The position numbers were made by a program, and so were the translations under genes. A DNA stretch of 64,000 bases from Halomarinibacterium sp041392125. Its GTDB lineage: Bacteria > Bacteroidota > Bacteroidia > Flavobacteriales > Flavobacteriaceae. Numbering within the stretch: the first letter of the stretch is position 1; each line of letters opens with the position of its first letter. This document shows positions 55,601 to 63,985 of the stretch, in pieces. The DNA lies in assembly GCA_041392125.1 (NCBI GenBank), contig JAWKMR010000005.1:233381-297380 (forward strand), read 5' to 3'. Under the pieces are notes generated by a model. It saw only the letters and a program-made list of their open reading frames with translations. It ran no database searches and had not been told where the DNA came from.

Positions 55601-56923
55601 CCGGTTCAATAATACGGGATGTCCTTTCAACACATTTTCCAAAATATCCCAAACAACCGGTTCTTTTTTATCGATAATCTTCTTGGCAGATTTTACCGTT
55701 TTTACAATACCTCTTTCAATCAATTTTCGAATAACGAATGGTTTGTACAATTCGGCAGCCATATCCTTCGGAAGACCACACTCAAACAATTTCAATTCGG
55801 GTCCAACGACAATTACAGAACGTGCCGAATAATCCACACGTTTCCCCAATAAGTTTTGACGGAAACGTCCTTGCTTTCCTTTTAACGAGTCGGAAAGTGA
55901 TTTTAGAGGACGGTTACTATCGGTTTTTACTGCAGAAGATTTACGGGTATTATCGAATAATGAATCTACCGATTCCTGAAGCATACGCTTTTCGTTACGA
56001 AGAATTACTTCTGGAGCTTTAATCTCCATCAATCGCTTTAAACGATTGTTACGGATAATTACTCTTCGGTATAAATCATTTAAATCGGAAGTTGCGAAAC
56101 GACCTCCATCGAGTGGCACCAACGGACGTAATTCCGGCGGAATCACAGGAATTACTTTCAAAATCATCCACTCAGGACGGTTTTCTCTGTTTAAAGTTGC
56201 CTCACGGAATGACTCTACTACTTGAAGTCTTTTTAGGGCTTCGGTTTTACGTTGTTTGGAAGTTTCGTGATTCGCTTTATGACGTAATTCAAAAGAAAGT
56301 GCGTCTAAATCTATTCTTTGAAGTAGCTCTACCAAACATTCAGCTCCCATTTTGGCGATGAATTTATTTGGATCGGTATCATCTAAGTATAAATTTTCCT
56401 GAGGAAGACTATCTAGAATATTTAGGTATTCTTCTTCGGTAAGGAAATCTAATTTTTGTACAGGCTCACCTTCTTCATTTTTGGCAATACCGGGTTGGAT
56501 TACTACATAACGCTCGTAGTAGATAATCATATCCAGTTTTTTGGAAGGTAATCCAAGTAAGTATCCAATTTTGTTTGGAAGCGAACGGAAATACCAAATA
56601 TGAGCAATAGGCACTACCAGATTGATATGCCCAACACGATCGCGACGTACTTTTTTCTCGGTTACTTCAACACCACAACGGTCGCAAACAATTCCTTTGT
56701 ATCGAATTCTTTTATATTTACCACAGGCACATTCATAATCTTTTACAGGACCAAAAATGCGCTCACAGAAAAGACCGTCACGCTCCGGTTTGTGCGTACG
56801 GTAGTTAATGGTTTCTGGTTTTAAAACTTCACCGCGGGATTCTGCTAAAATAGATTCCGGAGAAGCTAGACCGATAGAAATCTTATTGAATTTCTGTACT
56901 GTGTTTTCTTTATTTCTTGACAT
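52625..56923 (-). CDS. rpoC: DNA-directed RNA polymerase subunit beta'
   Basis: The 1432-aa largest subunit of the core polymerase carries the active-site magnesium loop NADFDGDQMAVH (about 470-482). The N-terminal zinc ribbon (ECACGKYKRIRYKGIVCDRC, about 70-90) and the second zinc site (ALTCEAKKGICAQCYGRNL, about 895-915) have all their Cys residues. The trigger-loop/bridge-helix segment ARGSKEQIRQLTGMRGLM is intact. The C-terminal part matches the Bacteroidetes form. It lies 78 bp downstream of rpoB, across a spacer built of heptanucleotide repeats. Confidence 0.98.
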   Translation of the reverse strand: MSRNKENTVQKFNKISIGLASPESILAESRGEVLKPETINYRTHKPERDGLFCERIFGPVKDYECACGKYKRIRYKGIVCDRCGVEVTEKKVRRDRVGHINLVVPIAHIWYFRSLPNKIGYLLGLPSKKLDMIIYYERYVVIQPGIAKNEEGEPVQKLDFLTEEEYLNILDSLPQENLYLDDTDPNKFIAKMGAECLVELLQRIDLDALSFELRHKANHETSKQRKTEALKRLQVVESFREATLNRENRPEWMILKVIPVIPPELRPLVPLDGGRFATSDLNDLYRRVIIRNNRLKRLMEIKAPEVILRNEKRMLQESVDSLFDNTRKSSAVKTDSNRPLKSLSDSLKGKQGRFRQNLLGKRVDYSARSVIVVGPELKLFECGLPKDMAAELYKPFVIRKLIERGIVKTVKSAKKIIDKKEPVVWDILENVLKGHPVLLNRAPTLHRLGIQAFQPKLIEGKAIQLHPLVCTAFNADFDGDQMAVHLPLGPEAILEAQLLMLASHNILNPANGSPVAVPSQDMVLGLYYMTKLRKSVPDYPVKGEGLTFYSPEEAFIAYNEKKVDLNAEVKVRTKDLDENGALVTKIITTTIGRIIFNASVPEEAGFINEVLTKKSLRDIIGNILSVTSVPKTAAFLDSIKDLGYKFAFEGGLSFSLGDIIIPAEKQRMIDSANTQVDGIIANYNMGLITNNERYNQVIDIWTATNAELTELSMKRIREDQQGFNSVYMMLDSGARGSKEQIRQLTGMRGLMAKPKKSSSGGGEIIENPILSNFKEGLSILEYFISTHGARKGLADTALKTADAGYLTRRLVDVSQDVIINTEDCGTLRGIEVTPLKKNEEVVETLAERIKGRTSLNDVYDPHTKKLLVAAGGHISDVIADKIEASALESIEVRSALTCEAKKGICAQCYGRNLATNKMVQRGEAVGVVAAQSIGEPGTQLTLRTFHVGGIAGNISEENKLTVKFDGRLEIEDLKTVKGEDNEGKEIDIVISRTSEAKLIDEETGITLSTNNIPYGSTVNVKNGQKVKRGDVICTWDPYNGVIISEFAGKIKYENIEQGITYQVEIDEQTGFQEKVISESRDKRKIPTLLILDSKGEIIRSYNLPVGAHLMVDDHDKIKVGKILVKIPRKSAKAGDITGGLPRVTELFEARNPSNPAVVSEIDGVVSFGKIKRGNREIVVESKLGEVKKYLVKLSNQILVQENDYVRAGMPLSDGSVTPDDILNIKGPSAVQQYLVNEVQEVYRLQGVKINDKHFEVVVRQMMRKVQIVDTGDTLFLEDQLVHKDDFVEENDKIFGMKVVENAGDSANLKEGQIVTSRQLRDENSILKREDKALVEARDAVPATATPILQGITRASLQTKSFISAASFQETTKVLNEAAVSGKVDDLEGLKENVIVGHKIPAGTGMRKYDTIIVGSKQEFEEMTRAKQEVNYN

Positions 56924-56934
56924 ATTCTTAACTA

Positions 56935-56992
56935 TTCAGTGTTCAGTATTCAGCACTCAGTGGTCAATAATAATTGTTCACTGAGCACTGCT
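56935..56992. repeat. Heptanucleotide repeats forming a hairpin between rpoB and rpoC
   Basis: On the plus strand CAG recurs every 7 nt (CAGTGTT, CAGTATT, CAGCACT, CAGTGGT at 56937, 56944, 56951 and 56958). On the minus strand the other half reads CAGTGCT-CAGTGAA. The two blocks are inverted about AATAATAATT, so CTCAGTG can pair with CACTGAG and TCAAT with ATTG, giving a hairpin in the rpoB-rpoC mRNA spacer. Confidence 0.75.
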
Positions 56993-57001
56993 AACTATAT
57001 T

Positions 57002-60000
57002 TTATTCTTCTAATCTAATGTCTAATCCTAGACCTTTCAATTCGTGCATTAATACGTTGAAAGATTCTGGTAATCCAGGCTCTGGCATCGATTCTCCTTT
57101 TACAATAGACTCGTATGTTTTTGCCCTTCCTACTACGTCATCAGATTTCACTGTCAAAATTTCTCTAAGTGTGCTGGATGCTCCATACGCCTCCAAAGCC
57201 CAAACTTCCATCTCTCCAAAACGCTGACCTCCAAACTGTGCTTTACCACCCAAGGGTTGTTGTGTAATGAGAGAGTAAGGACCAATAGAACGGGCGTGCA
57301 TCTTATCATCTACCATGTGACCTAATTTCAACATATAGATAACACCTACGGTTGCAGGTTGATCAAAACGCTCACCGGTACCACCATCATATAGGTATGT
57401 GTGTCCAAATCTTGGAATTCCTGCTTTATCGGTAAGCTCATTGATTTGATCTAATGTAGCCCCATCAAAAATAGGAGTAGCGTACTTTTGCCCTAATTTT
57501 TGACCGGCCCATCCAAGTACCGTTTCATAAATTTGACCAATGTTCATACGGGATGGTACCCCAAGTGGGTTTAATACAATATCCACTGGTGTTCCGTCTT
57601 CCAAGAAAGGCATATCTTCTTCACGAACAATACGAGCAACAATACCCTTATTTCCATGGCGACCTGCCATCTTATCCCCTACTTTTAGCTTACGCTTTTT
57701 AGCGATGTATACTTTAGCCAATTTCAAGATACCGGCTGGAAGTTCATCTCCTACAGAAATGGTAAACTTCTCACGACGTAAGTTTCCTTGAAGATCGTTT
57801 TCCTTGATTTTGTAGTTGTGCATTAAATCACGAACTAGTGCATTGGTATCATCATCCGTAGTCCAAGTTCCACCTACAAGGTGTGCATAATCTTCAACCG
57901 CATGTAGCATTTTCAAAGTGAATTTCTTTCCTTTTGGGAACACTACTTCACCTAAATCATTAGTTACGCCTTGTGCTGTTTTTCCGGAAACGATATTGAA
58001 TAATTTTTCAATAAGGATATCCTTTAACTCTTGAAATTTCGCTTCATAGTGTAACTCTAATTCGGCGATATCTTCTTTATCCTTAACACGCTTACGCTTG
58101 TCTTTAATAGCTCTAGCAAATAACTTTTTGTCTATTACCACTCCACTTAAAGATGGAGAAGCCTTTAACGAAGCATCTTTCACGTCACCCGCTTTATCAC
58201 CAAAGATGGCACGAAGTAATTTTTCTTCGGGGGTTGGGTCACTTTCTCCTTTAGGAGTAATTTTACCAATTAAAATATCCCCAGGTTTTACTTCGGCACC
58301 AATGCGAATCATTCCGCTTTCGTCCAAATCTTTAGTTGCTTCTTCCGAAACGTTAGGAATGTCATTGGTTAATTCTTCGTTTCCTAATTTGGTATCACGA
58401 ACATCCAAAGAATACTCATCTATATGAATAGAGGTGAAAATATCGTCACGAACTACTTTTTCAGAAATTACAATCGCATCTTCAAAGTTATACCCCTTCC
58501 AAGGCATAAAAGCTACTTTCATATTTCTACCCAAGGCTAACTCCCCACTTTCGGTAGCATACCCTTGGCAAAGCACTTGCCCTTTCATAACTCTATCACC
58601 TTTTCTAACGATAGGCTTCAGGTTGATGGATGTACTTTGATTCGTTTTTCTGAATTTAATAAGATCGTATGTTTTAGAATCGCCATCAAAACTTACCATC
58701 ATTTCTTCTTGCGTACGATCGTATTTAATAATAATCTTTTCGGCATCAACATATTCTACTACTCCGTTCCCTTCGGCATTAATTAATACTCTGGAGTCTG
58801 AAGCCACTTGACGCTCTAATCCGGTTCCCACAATAGGAGCCTGTGCACGTAGTAATGGTACCGCTTGGCGCATCATATTGGATCCCATCAAGGCACGGTT
58901 TGCATCATCGTGCTCTAAGAAAGGAATTAAGGATGCCGAAATAGAGGATATCTGATTAGGTGCTATATCGGTATAATGAACCGTAGTAGGATCTACTACG
59001 GGGAAATCCCCTTCCATACGTGCAATAACACGATCGGTATCGATGGTACCATCCTCTTTTAAGGGAATGTTTGCTTGCGCAATCAATTTCTCTTCTTCTT
59101 CTTCTGCAGAAAGATATACCGGTTCGTTCTTTAAATCAATTTTACCGTTTTCAACTTTACGGTACGGAGTTTCAATAAACCCTAAGTTGTTTACTTTCGC
59201 AAATACGGATAGGGAAGAAATCAATCCAATGTTGGGTCCTTCAGGAGTTTCAATAGGACATAGTCTTCCGTAGTGCGTATAGTGAACGTCACGAACCTCA
59301 AAACCAGCTCTTTCTCTAGATAAACCTCCAGGCCCAAGTGCCGATAAACGACGTTTATGCGTAATCTCTGCTAATGGATTGGTTTGATCCATGAACTGAG
59401 ATAATTGGTTGGTTCCGAAGAAAGAATTAATAACCGATGATAACGTTTTAGCATTAATCAAATCGATGGGTGTGAACACTTCGTTATCACGAACGTTCAT
59501 ACGCTCTCTAATGGTACGTGCCATACGAGCCAATCCAACTCCAAATTGTTGCGACAATTGTTCACCCACAGTACGTACACGACGGTTGCTAAGGTGATCG
59601 ATATCATCAATCTCGGCTTTAGAGTTTATTAACTCTATTAAATATTTTACGATGGTAATAATATCTTCTTTGGTAAGCACTTGCTTTTCCATTTCGATAC
59701 TAAGACCTAATTTTTTATTCATACGGTAACGACCTACCTCACCAAGATTATATCTCTGGTCACTGAAGAAAAGCTTGTGAATAATACCACGAGCGGTTTC
59801 TTCATCGGGTGGTTCGGCATTACGTAATTGTCTGTAGATGTGCTCTACCGCTTCTTTTTCGGAATTAGTAGGGTCTTTTTGGAGCGTATTATGAATAATG
59901 GCATAATCGGCTTGTTGGTTATCTTCTTTATGAAGAAGAATTGCTTTGGCACCAGAATCTACAATTTCATCCAAGTGTTCTTTTTCCAAAATAGTATCCC

Positions 60001-60814
60001 TGTCTAGGATAATCTCATTACGCTCAATAGAAACTACCTCCCCTGTATCTTCATCAACGAAATCCTCATGCCACGTTTTAAGAACACGTGCAGCAAGCTT
60101 ACGCCCTAAGTATTTTTTCAATCCCGTCTTACTCGCTTTTACTTCTTCAGCAAGGTCGAAAATTTCAAGAATGTCTTTATCTCTTTCAAAGCCAATAGCG
60201 CGGAAAAGGGTCGTTACCGGTAATTTTTTCTTTCTATCGATATAGGCATACATCACGCTATTGATATCGGTAGCAAATTCAATCCAAGAGCCTTTAAAAG
60301 GAATTACTCTGGCAGAATATAATTTAGTTCCATTAGCGTGAAAGGATTGTCCAAAGAATACCCCTGGAGAACGATGTAATTGTGAAACAACTACACGCTC
60401 GGCTCCATTGATAACAAAGGTTCCGCTGGGTGTCATGTAAGGGATAGTCCCTAAATATACGTCTTGAACAATAGTTTCAAAATCTTCGTGGTCGTCATCT
60501 GTACAAAATAATTTTAATCTTGCTTTGAGTGGAACACTATACGTAAGACCACGTTCAATACATTCTTGAATGGAGTATCTTGGTGGATCTACAAAATAAT
60601 CTAAGAATTCTAATACGAACTGGTTACGTGTATCGGTAATAGGGAAGTTTTCCATGAAAGTCTTGTAAAGACCCTCGTTACCTCTTTCTTCTGATTTGGT
60701 TTCCAGCTGAAAAAAATCTTGAAAAGATTTAATCTGGATGTCTAAAAAGTCCGGATACTCGGGCTTATTTTGTACAGAGGAAAAATTCAATCTTTCAGTT
60801 TGCGTTGCTGACAT
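57002..60814 (-). CDS. rpoB: DNA-directed RNA polymerase subunit beta
   Basis: The 1270-aa catalytic core subunit has a rifampicin region (about residues 465-500) reading NQLSQFMDQTNPLAEITHK then RRLSALGPGGLSRERAGFEV. The residues that commonly mutate to resistance (the Asp, His and Ser equivalents of E. coli 516, 526 and 531) are the sensitive type. Further hallmarks are THYGRLCPIETPEGPNIGLI, GRNMKVAFMPWKGYNFEDA and GRHGNKGIVARI. The start MSATQTERLNF is the only suitable Met. It follows rplL after a 135-bp spacer full of inverted repeats. Confidence 0.98.
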   Translation of the reverse strand: MSATQTERLNFSSVQNKPEYPDFLDIQIKSFQDFFQLETKSEERGNEGLYKTFMENFPITDTRNQFVLEFLDYFVDPPRYSIQECIERGLTYSVPLKARLKLFCTDDDHEDFETIVQDVYLGTIPYMTPSGTFVINGAERVVVSQLHRSPGVFFGQSFHANGTKLYSARVIPFKGSWIEFATDINSVMYAYIDRKKKLPVTTLFRAIGFERDKDILEIFDLAEEVKASKTGLKKYLGRKLAARVLKTWHEDFVDEDTGEVVSIERNEIILDRDTILEKEHLDEIVDSGAKAILLHKEDNQQADYAIIHNTLQKDPTNSEKEAVEHIYRQLRNAEPPDEETARGIIHKLFFSDQRYNLGEVGRYRMNKKLGLSIEMEKQVLTKEDIITIVKYLIELINSKAEIDDIDHLSNRRVRTVGEQLSQQFGVGLARMARTIRERMNVRDNEVFTPIDLINAKTLSSVINSFFGTNQLSQFMDQTNPLAEITHKRRLSALGPGGLSRERAGFEVRDVHYTHYGRLCPIETPEGPNIGLISSLSVFAKVNNLGFIETPYRKVENGKIDLKNEPVYLSAEEEEEKLIAQANIPLKEDGTIDTDRVIARMEGDFPVVDPTTVHYTDIAPNQISSISASLIPFLEHDDANRALMGSNMMRQAVPLLRAQAPIVGTGLERQVASDSRVLINAEGNGVVEYVDAEKIIIKYDRTQEEMMVSFDGDSKTYDLIKFRKTNQSTSINLKPIVRKGDRVMKGQVLCQGYATESGELALGRNMKVAFMPWKGYNFEDAIVISEKVVRDDIFTSIHIDEYSLDVRDTKLGNEELTNDIPNVSEEATKDLDESGMIRIGAEVKPGDILIGKITPKGESDPTPEEKLLRAIFGDKAGDVKDASLKASPSLSGVVIDKKLFARAIKDKRKRVKDKEDIAELELHYEAKFQELKDILIEKLFNIVSGKTAQGVTNDLGEVVFPKGKKFTLKMLHAVEDYAHLVGGTWTTDDDTNALVRDLMHNYKIKENDLQGNLRREKFTISVGDELPAGILKLAKVYIAKKRKLKVGDKMAGRHGNKGIVARIVREEDMPFLEDGTPVDIVLNPLGVPSRMNIGQIYETVLGWAGQKLGQKYATPIFDGATLDQINELTDKAGIPRFGHTYLYDGGTGERFDQPATVGVIYMLKLGHMVDDKMHARSIGPYSLITQQPLGGKAQFGGQRFGEMEVWALEAYGASSTLREILTVKSDDVVGRAKTYESIVKGESMPEPGLPESFNVLMHELKGLGLDIRLEE

Positions 60815-60845
60815 CTATGGATGGAATTTTAATTAAAAATTGGTG

Positions 60846-60936
60846 TTTTGCGTACTTCAAAAAATGAAAAACCTTTATATACGCAAAATGGTTTAGGTCT
60901 TAACCGCTTTTGGCAAAGACCTAAACCTTAAGGTTT
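60846..60936 (-). promoter_or_regulatory. Structured rplL-rpoB spacer with three inverted repeats
   Basis: TTTTGCGTA (60846-60854) pairs with TACGCAAAA (60880-60888). GGTTTAGGTCTT (60890-60901) pairs perfectly with AAGACCTAAACC (60916-60927). AAACCTTAAGGTTT (60923-60936) is a gapless palindrome overlapping the second stem, so alternative folds are possible. No clear T-run follows, so a partial attenuator or RNase processing site fits better than a full terminator. Confidence 0.5.
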
Positions 60937-60949
60937 GGAGAGGCTTGGC

Positions 60950-61327
60950 TTATTTAAGCTCAACCTCAGCTCCAGCTTCTTCTAATTGAGCTTTAAGTGC
61001 TTCAGCTTCGTCTTTAGCAACTCCTTCTTTAATTGGAGATGGAGCATTGTCTACTAAATCTTTAGCTTCTTTAAGACCAGCACCGGTTAATTCCTTAACT
61101 AACTTCACTACTGCTAATTTAGAAGCACCAGCGGCTTTAAGGATTACATCGAACTCGGTTTTCTCTTCAGCGGCGTCACCACCACCAGCAGCAGGACCAG
61201 CAGCAACTGCAACTGCAGCAGCAGCAGGCTCGATACCATACTCGTCTTTTAATATAGTAGCTAACTCATTAACTTCTTTTACAGTTAGGTTAACCAATTT
61301 TTCTGCGAAATCTTTTAAATCTGCCAT
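60950..61327 (-). CDS. rplL: Ribosomal protein L7/L12
   Basis: The 125-aa stalk protein dimerises through its N-terminal helices (LKDFAEKLVNLTVKEVNELA). A flexible Ala/Gly-rich hinge (PAAAAVAVAAGPAAGGG, about 33-50) joins the factor-binding C-terminal domain (ILKAAGASKLAVVKLVKEL; GLKEAKDLVDNAP). It binds elongation factors as part of the L10-L12 complex. It lies 56 bp downstream of rplJ and before the structured spacer to rpoB. Confidence 0.97.
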   Translation of the reverse strand: MADLKDFAEKLVNLTVKEVNELATILKDEYGIEPAAAAVAVAAGPAAGGGDAAEEKTEFDVILKAAGASKLAVVKLVKELTGAGLKEAKDLVDNAPSPIKEGVAKDEAEALKAQLEEAGAEVELK

Positions 61328-61383
61328 TTTCTATCGTTTTAAGTGTATTTATTTATAATTTAATTAGTGCAATAATTTTATAA

Positions 61384-61905
61384 TTACCCTTCTCTTTCGG
61401 AAAGGGTTTTAACAATACCTGCAATAGTTCCACCACTACTCTTAAGAGCAGAGATAACATTTTTAGCAGGAGATTGAAGCAAGGCAATAATATCTCCAAT
61501 AAGTTCCTCTTTAGATTTGATGTCTACAAGGGCATCTAGTTGGTTATCACCAATATAAATAGCTTCTTCAATAAAAGCTCCTTTTAATAAAGGTTTATCA
61601 GATTTTTTTCTGAATTCCTTAATCACTTTTGCAGGAGCGTTACTCGCTTCAGCAATCATAATGGAAGTATTTCCTTTTAGGACTGAGCTTAATTCTCCAA
61701 AATCCTTTTCAGAGCTTTCCATAGCCTTAGCCAACAATGTATTTTTAACTACATTAAGTTTAACACCTGCTTTAAAACAAGCACGGCGTAAATTGGTCGT
61801 TGCATCTGCATCAAGACCTGAAATATCTGCCAAGTAAATGGTAGAATTTTCAGCAAGCTGTGCAGTTAACTGTTCAATTACTAATGATTTTTCTTCTCTT
61901 GTCAT
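61384..61905 (-). CDS. rplJ: Ribosomal protein L10
   Basis: The 173-aa stalk base protein anchors L7/L12 dimers to the 23S rRNA. Typical elements are MTREEKSLVIEQL, IYLADISGLDADATTNLRR, KLNVVKNTLLAKAM and KGAFIEEAIYIG, with a helical C-terminus that binds L7/L12. It starts 15 bp after rplA. Confidence 0.96.
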   Translation of the reverse strand: MTREEKSLVIEQLTAQLAENSTIYLADISGLDADATTNLRRACFKAGVKLNVVKNTLLAKAMESSEKDFGELSSVLKGNTSIMIAEASNAPAKVIKEFRKKSDKPLLKGAFIEEAIYIGDNQLDALVDIKSKEELIGDIIALLQSPAKNVISALKSSGGTIAGIVKTLSEREG

Positions 61906-61920
61906 AATTTTACAATATTA

Positions 61921-62616
61921 CTACTCAGCAAATCTTTTGGAGTCAATCTCTACACCAGGGCTCATGGTACTAGACATGAATATGCTCTTAATGTAAACTC
62001 CTTTTGCAGCCTGAGGCTTTAATTTTACTAAAGTTGTTAATAATTCTTTTGCGTTTCCGGCAATTTTTTCGGCATCAAAAGATGCTTTTCCAATTGCAGC
62101 GTGAACGATACCTGTTTTATCAACTTTAAAGTCAATTTTACCAGATTTCACATCAGAAACAGCCTTAGCAACATCCATTGTTACAGTTCCAGTTTTTGGG
62201 TTAGGCATAAGACCTCTTGGTCCTAAAACTCGTCCTAAAGGACCTAATTTACCCATCACACTTGGCATTGTTACAATAACGTCAACATCGGTCCAACCTC
62301 CTTTAATTTTATCGAGGTACTCGTCTAATCCAACAAAATCTGCTCCTGCTTCTTTAGCTTCAGCTTCCTTATCTGGGGTAACCAAAGCCAACACCTTAAC
62401 ATCTTTACCGGTTCCATGAGGAAGGGTAACCACACCACGAACCATTTGGTTTGCTTTACGGGGGTCAACATTAAGACGTACAGCAAGGTCTACAGACGCA
62501 TCAAAATTTGCGTTGGTGATTTCTTTTACTAAAGCGGAAGCTTCGGCTAAAGTATAGGCCTTATTAGACTCTACTTTGGCTTTTGCTTCTTTTTGCTTTT
62601 TTGTTAATCTTGCCAT
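61921..62616 (-). CDS. rplA: Ribosomal protein L1
   Basis: The 231-aa protein of the mobile L1 stalk near the E site has the signature FDASVDLAVRLNVDPRKANQ, MGKLGPLGRVLGPRGLMPNP and GKIDFKVDKTGIVHAAIGK. In many bacteria L1 represses its own operon by binding an mRNA site; none was identified here with confidence. It is 20 bp from rplK. Confidence 0.97.
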   Translation of the reverse strand: MARLTKKQKEAKAKVESNKAYTLAEASALVKEITNANFDASVDLAVRLNVDPRKANQMVRGVVTLPHGTGKDVKVLALVTPDKEAEAKEAGADFVGLDEYLDKIKGGWTDVDVIVTMPSVMGKLGPLGRVLGPRGLMPNPKTGTVTMDVAKAVSDVKSGKIDFKVDKTGIVHAAIGKASFDAEKIAGNAKELLTTLVKLKPQAAKGVYIKSIFMSSTMSPGVEIDSKRFAE

Positions 62617-62636
62617 TTTTTAGATTCTTTTCTTGA

Positions 62637-63074
62637 TTAAAAAGGTGCGTTACCTTTAATTTTAACTCCCATAGAACGTGCTGTTCCGGCTACCATTTTC
62701 ATAGCAGACTCGATAGTGAATGCGTTTAAATCTGGCATCTTGTCTTCTGCAATAGCTTTAACTTGATCCCAAGAAATAGTAGCAATTTTTTTCACGTGTG
62801 GTTCTCCAGAGCCTTTTTTGGTTTTCGCAGCTTCTAAAATTTGTACTGCAGCCGGAGGCGTTTTAATAACAAAGTCGAACGACTTGTCTTTATAAACGGT
62901 AATCGCAACTGGCAATACTTTTCCTTGCTTGTCCTGAGTTCTTGCATTAAACTGCTTACAGAATTCCATAATGTTAACTCCGGCAGCACCTAAAGCAGGT
63001 CCTACTGGTGGAGAGGGATTAGCCGCTCCTCCGCGAACTTGCAACTTTACAATTTTACTTACTTCTTTTGCCAT
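62637..63074 (-). CDS. rplK: Ribosomal protein L11
   Basis: The 145-aa protein binds the GTPase-associated centre of 23S rRNA. The conserved segments GAANPSPPVGPALGAAGVNI (about 17-36), FCKQFNART and the C-terminal RNA-binding KMVAGTARSMGVKIKG are present. It lies 69 bp downstream of nusG; the spacer contains a 15-mer (63120-63134) that recurs before rpoB. Confidence 0.97.
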   Translation of the reverse strand: MAKEVSKIVKLQVRGGAANPSPPVGPALGAAGVNIMEFCKQFNARTQDKQGKVLPVAITVYKDKSFDFVIKTPPAAVQILEAAKTKKGSGEPHVKKIATISWDQVKAIAEDKMPDLNAFTIESAMKMVAGTARSMGVKIKGNAPF

Positions 63075-63119
63075 TTTCTAAAATTTAAAAACTGTTTTTT
63101 CAAATGTGGAAGCCTAAGA

Positions 63120-63134
63120 AAAAACCTTTATATA
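63120..63134. repeat. 15-mer AAAAACCTTTATATA shared by two spacers of the operon
   Basis: The identical 15-mer occurs at 60867-60881 (rplL-rpoB spacer) and 63120-63134 (nusG-rplK spacer), in the same orientation relative to the genes. Its role is unknown; a shared promoter, processing site or regulator site is possible. Confidence 0.4.
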
Positions 63135-63143
63135 GCGTAACAA

Positions 63144-63698
63144 TTAAATTTTCTCTACTTGCATATAACTTAATTCTAATGGTGTTTTCCTTCCGAAAAT
63201 TTTCACCATTACTTCAAGTTTGCGTTTTTCTTCATTTATCTTTTCAACCGTTCCATTAAATCCATTGAACGGCCCGTCAATTACTTTTACGGTTTCCCCT
63301 ATTACAAAAGGGATATTGATATTATCGTCTTGAACTGATAACTCGTCAACTTTTCCTAACATTCTGTTGACTTCACTTTGACGAAGCGGCACAGGGTCCC
63401 CCCCTTTTGTTTCTCCTAAAAACCCGATAACACCATTAATAGAACGAATAATGTGGGGAATTTCTCCCGCCAAACTTGCCTGAATCATAATATATCCAGG
63501 AAAGTAAACCCGTTCTTTGTTTATTTTTTTTCCATTACGGATTTGAATTACTTTTTCGGTGGGTACTAAAACTTGGTCTATATAATCTTGAAGCTCTAAT
63601 CTAGCAATTTCAGACTCGATATAAGATTTAATCTTATTCTCTTGCCCGCTTACCGAACGAACCACATACCACTTTTTTGTACTTTTAGTTTCAGTCAT
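63144..63698 (-). CDS. nusG: Transcription antitermination factor NusG
   Basis: The 184-aa protein has an NGN domain (KKWYVVRSVSGQENKIKSYI; VYFPGYIMIQASL) that contacts the RNA polymerase clamp. The C-terminal KOW domain (VIDGPFNGFNGTVEKINEEK) couples to Rho or ribosomal S10. The length is normal. It follows secE by 14 bp, the usual arrangement. Confidence 0.97.
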   Translation of the reverse strand: MTETKSTKKWYVVRSVSGQENKIKSYIESEIARLELQDYIDQVLVPTEKVIQIRNGKKINKERVYFPGYIMIQASLAGEIPHIIRSINGVIGFLGETKGGDPVPLRQSEVNRMLGKVDELSVQDDNINIPFVIGETVKVIDGPFNGFNGTVEKINEEKRKLEVMVKIFGRKTPLELSYMQVEKI

Positions 63699-63712
63699 TC
63701 CTATGTGCTTAC

Positions 63713-63901
63713 TTAGGATTTAATCCATTGAAAATATTGTCCAACCACTTTACTGAAAACAGAATCTATCCCCCAAACTGCCAATGCCAAGGCTACAGAA
63801 AAAACAGCTACAACAACAGTGAGACGTTGTGCTTCAGACCAAGAAGTCCAAGTCACATGGTTCTTAAGTTCGTTATAAGATTCTTTGATGTAGTTAATCA
63901 T
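63713..63901 (-). CDS. secE: Preprotein translocase subunit SecE
   Basis: The 62-aa single-span inner-membrane protein clamps SecY in the translocon. An amphipathic N-terminal helix (MINYIKESYNELKNHVTW, with SWSEAQRLT) precedes one membrane helix (VVVAVFSVALALAVWGIDSV). This is the short form usual in Bacteroidetes. It is the first protein gene of the secE-nusG-rpl-rpo cluster, about 85 bp downstream of the partial tRNA. Confidence 0.95.
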   Translation of the reverse strand: MINYIKESYNELKNHVTWTSWSEAQRLTVVVAVFSVALALAVWGIDSVFSKVVGQYFQWIKS

Positions 63902-63985
63902 AACTATTATAATTTTTATTTTTCAGTTTTGAGAGACAGACTTCAATTCTTTTTGGGATTCTCTTTTTGTCTCTCCCGTATATTG

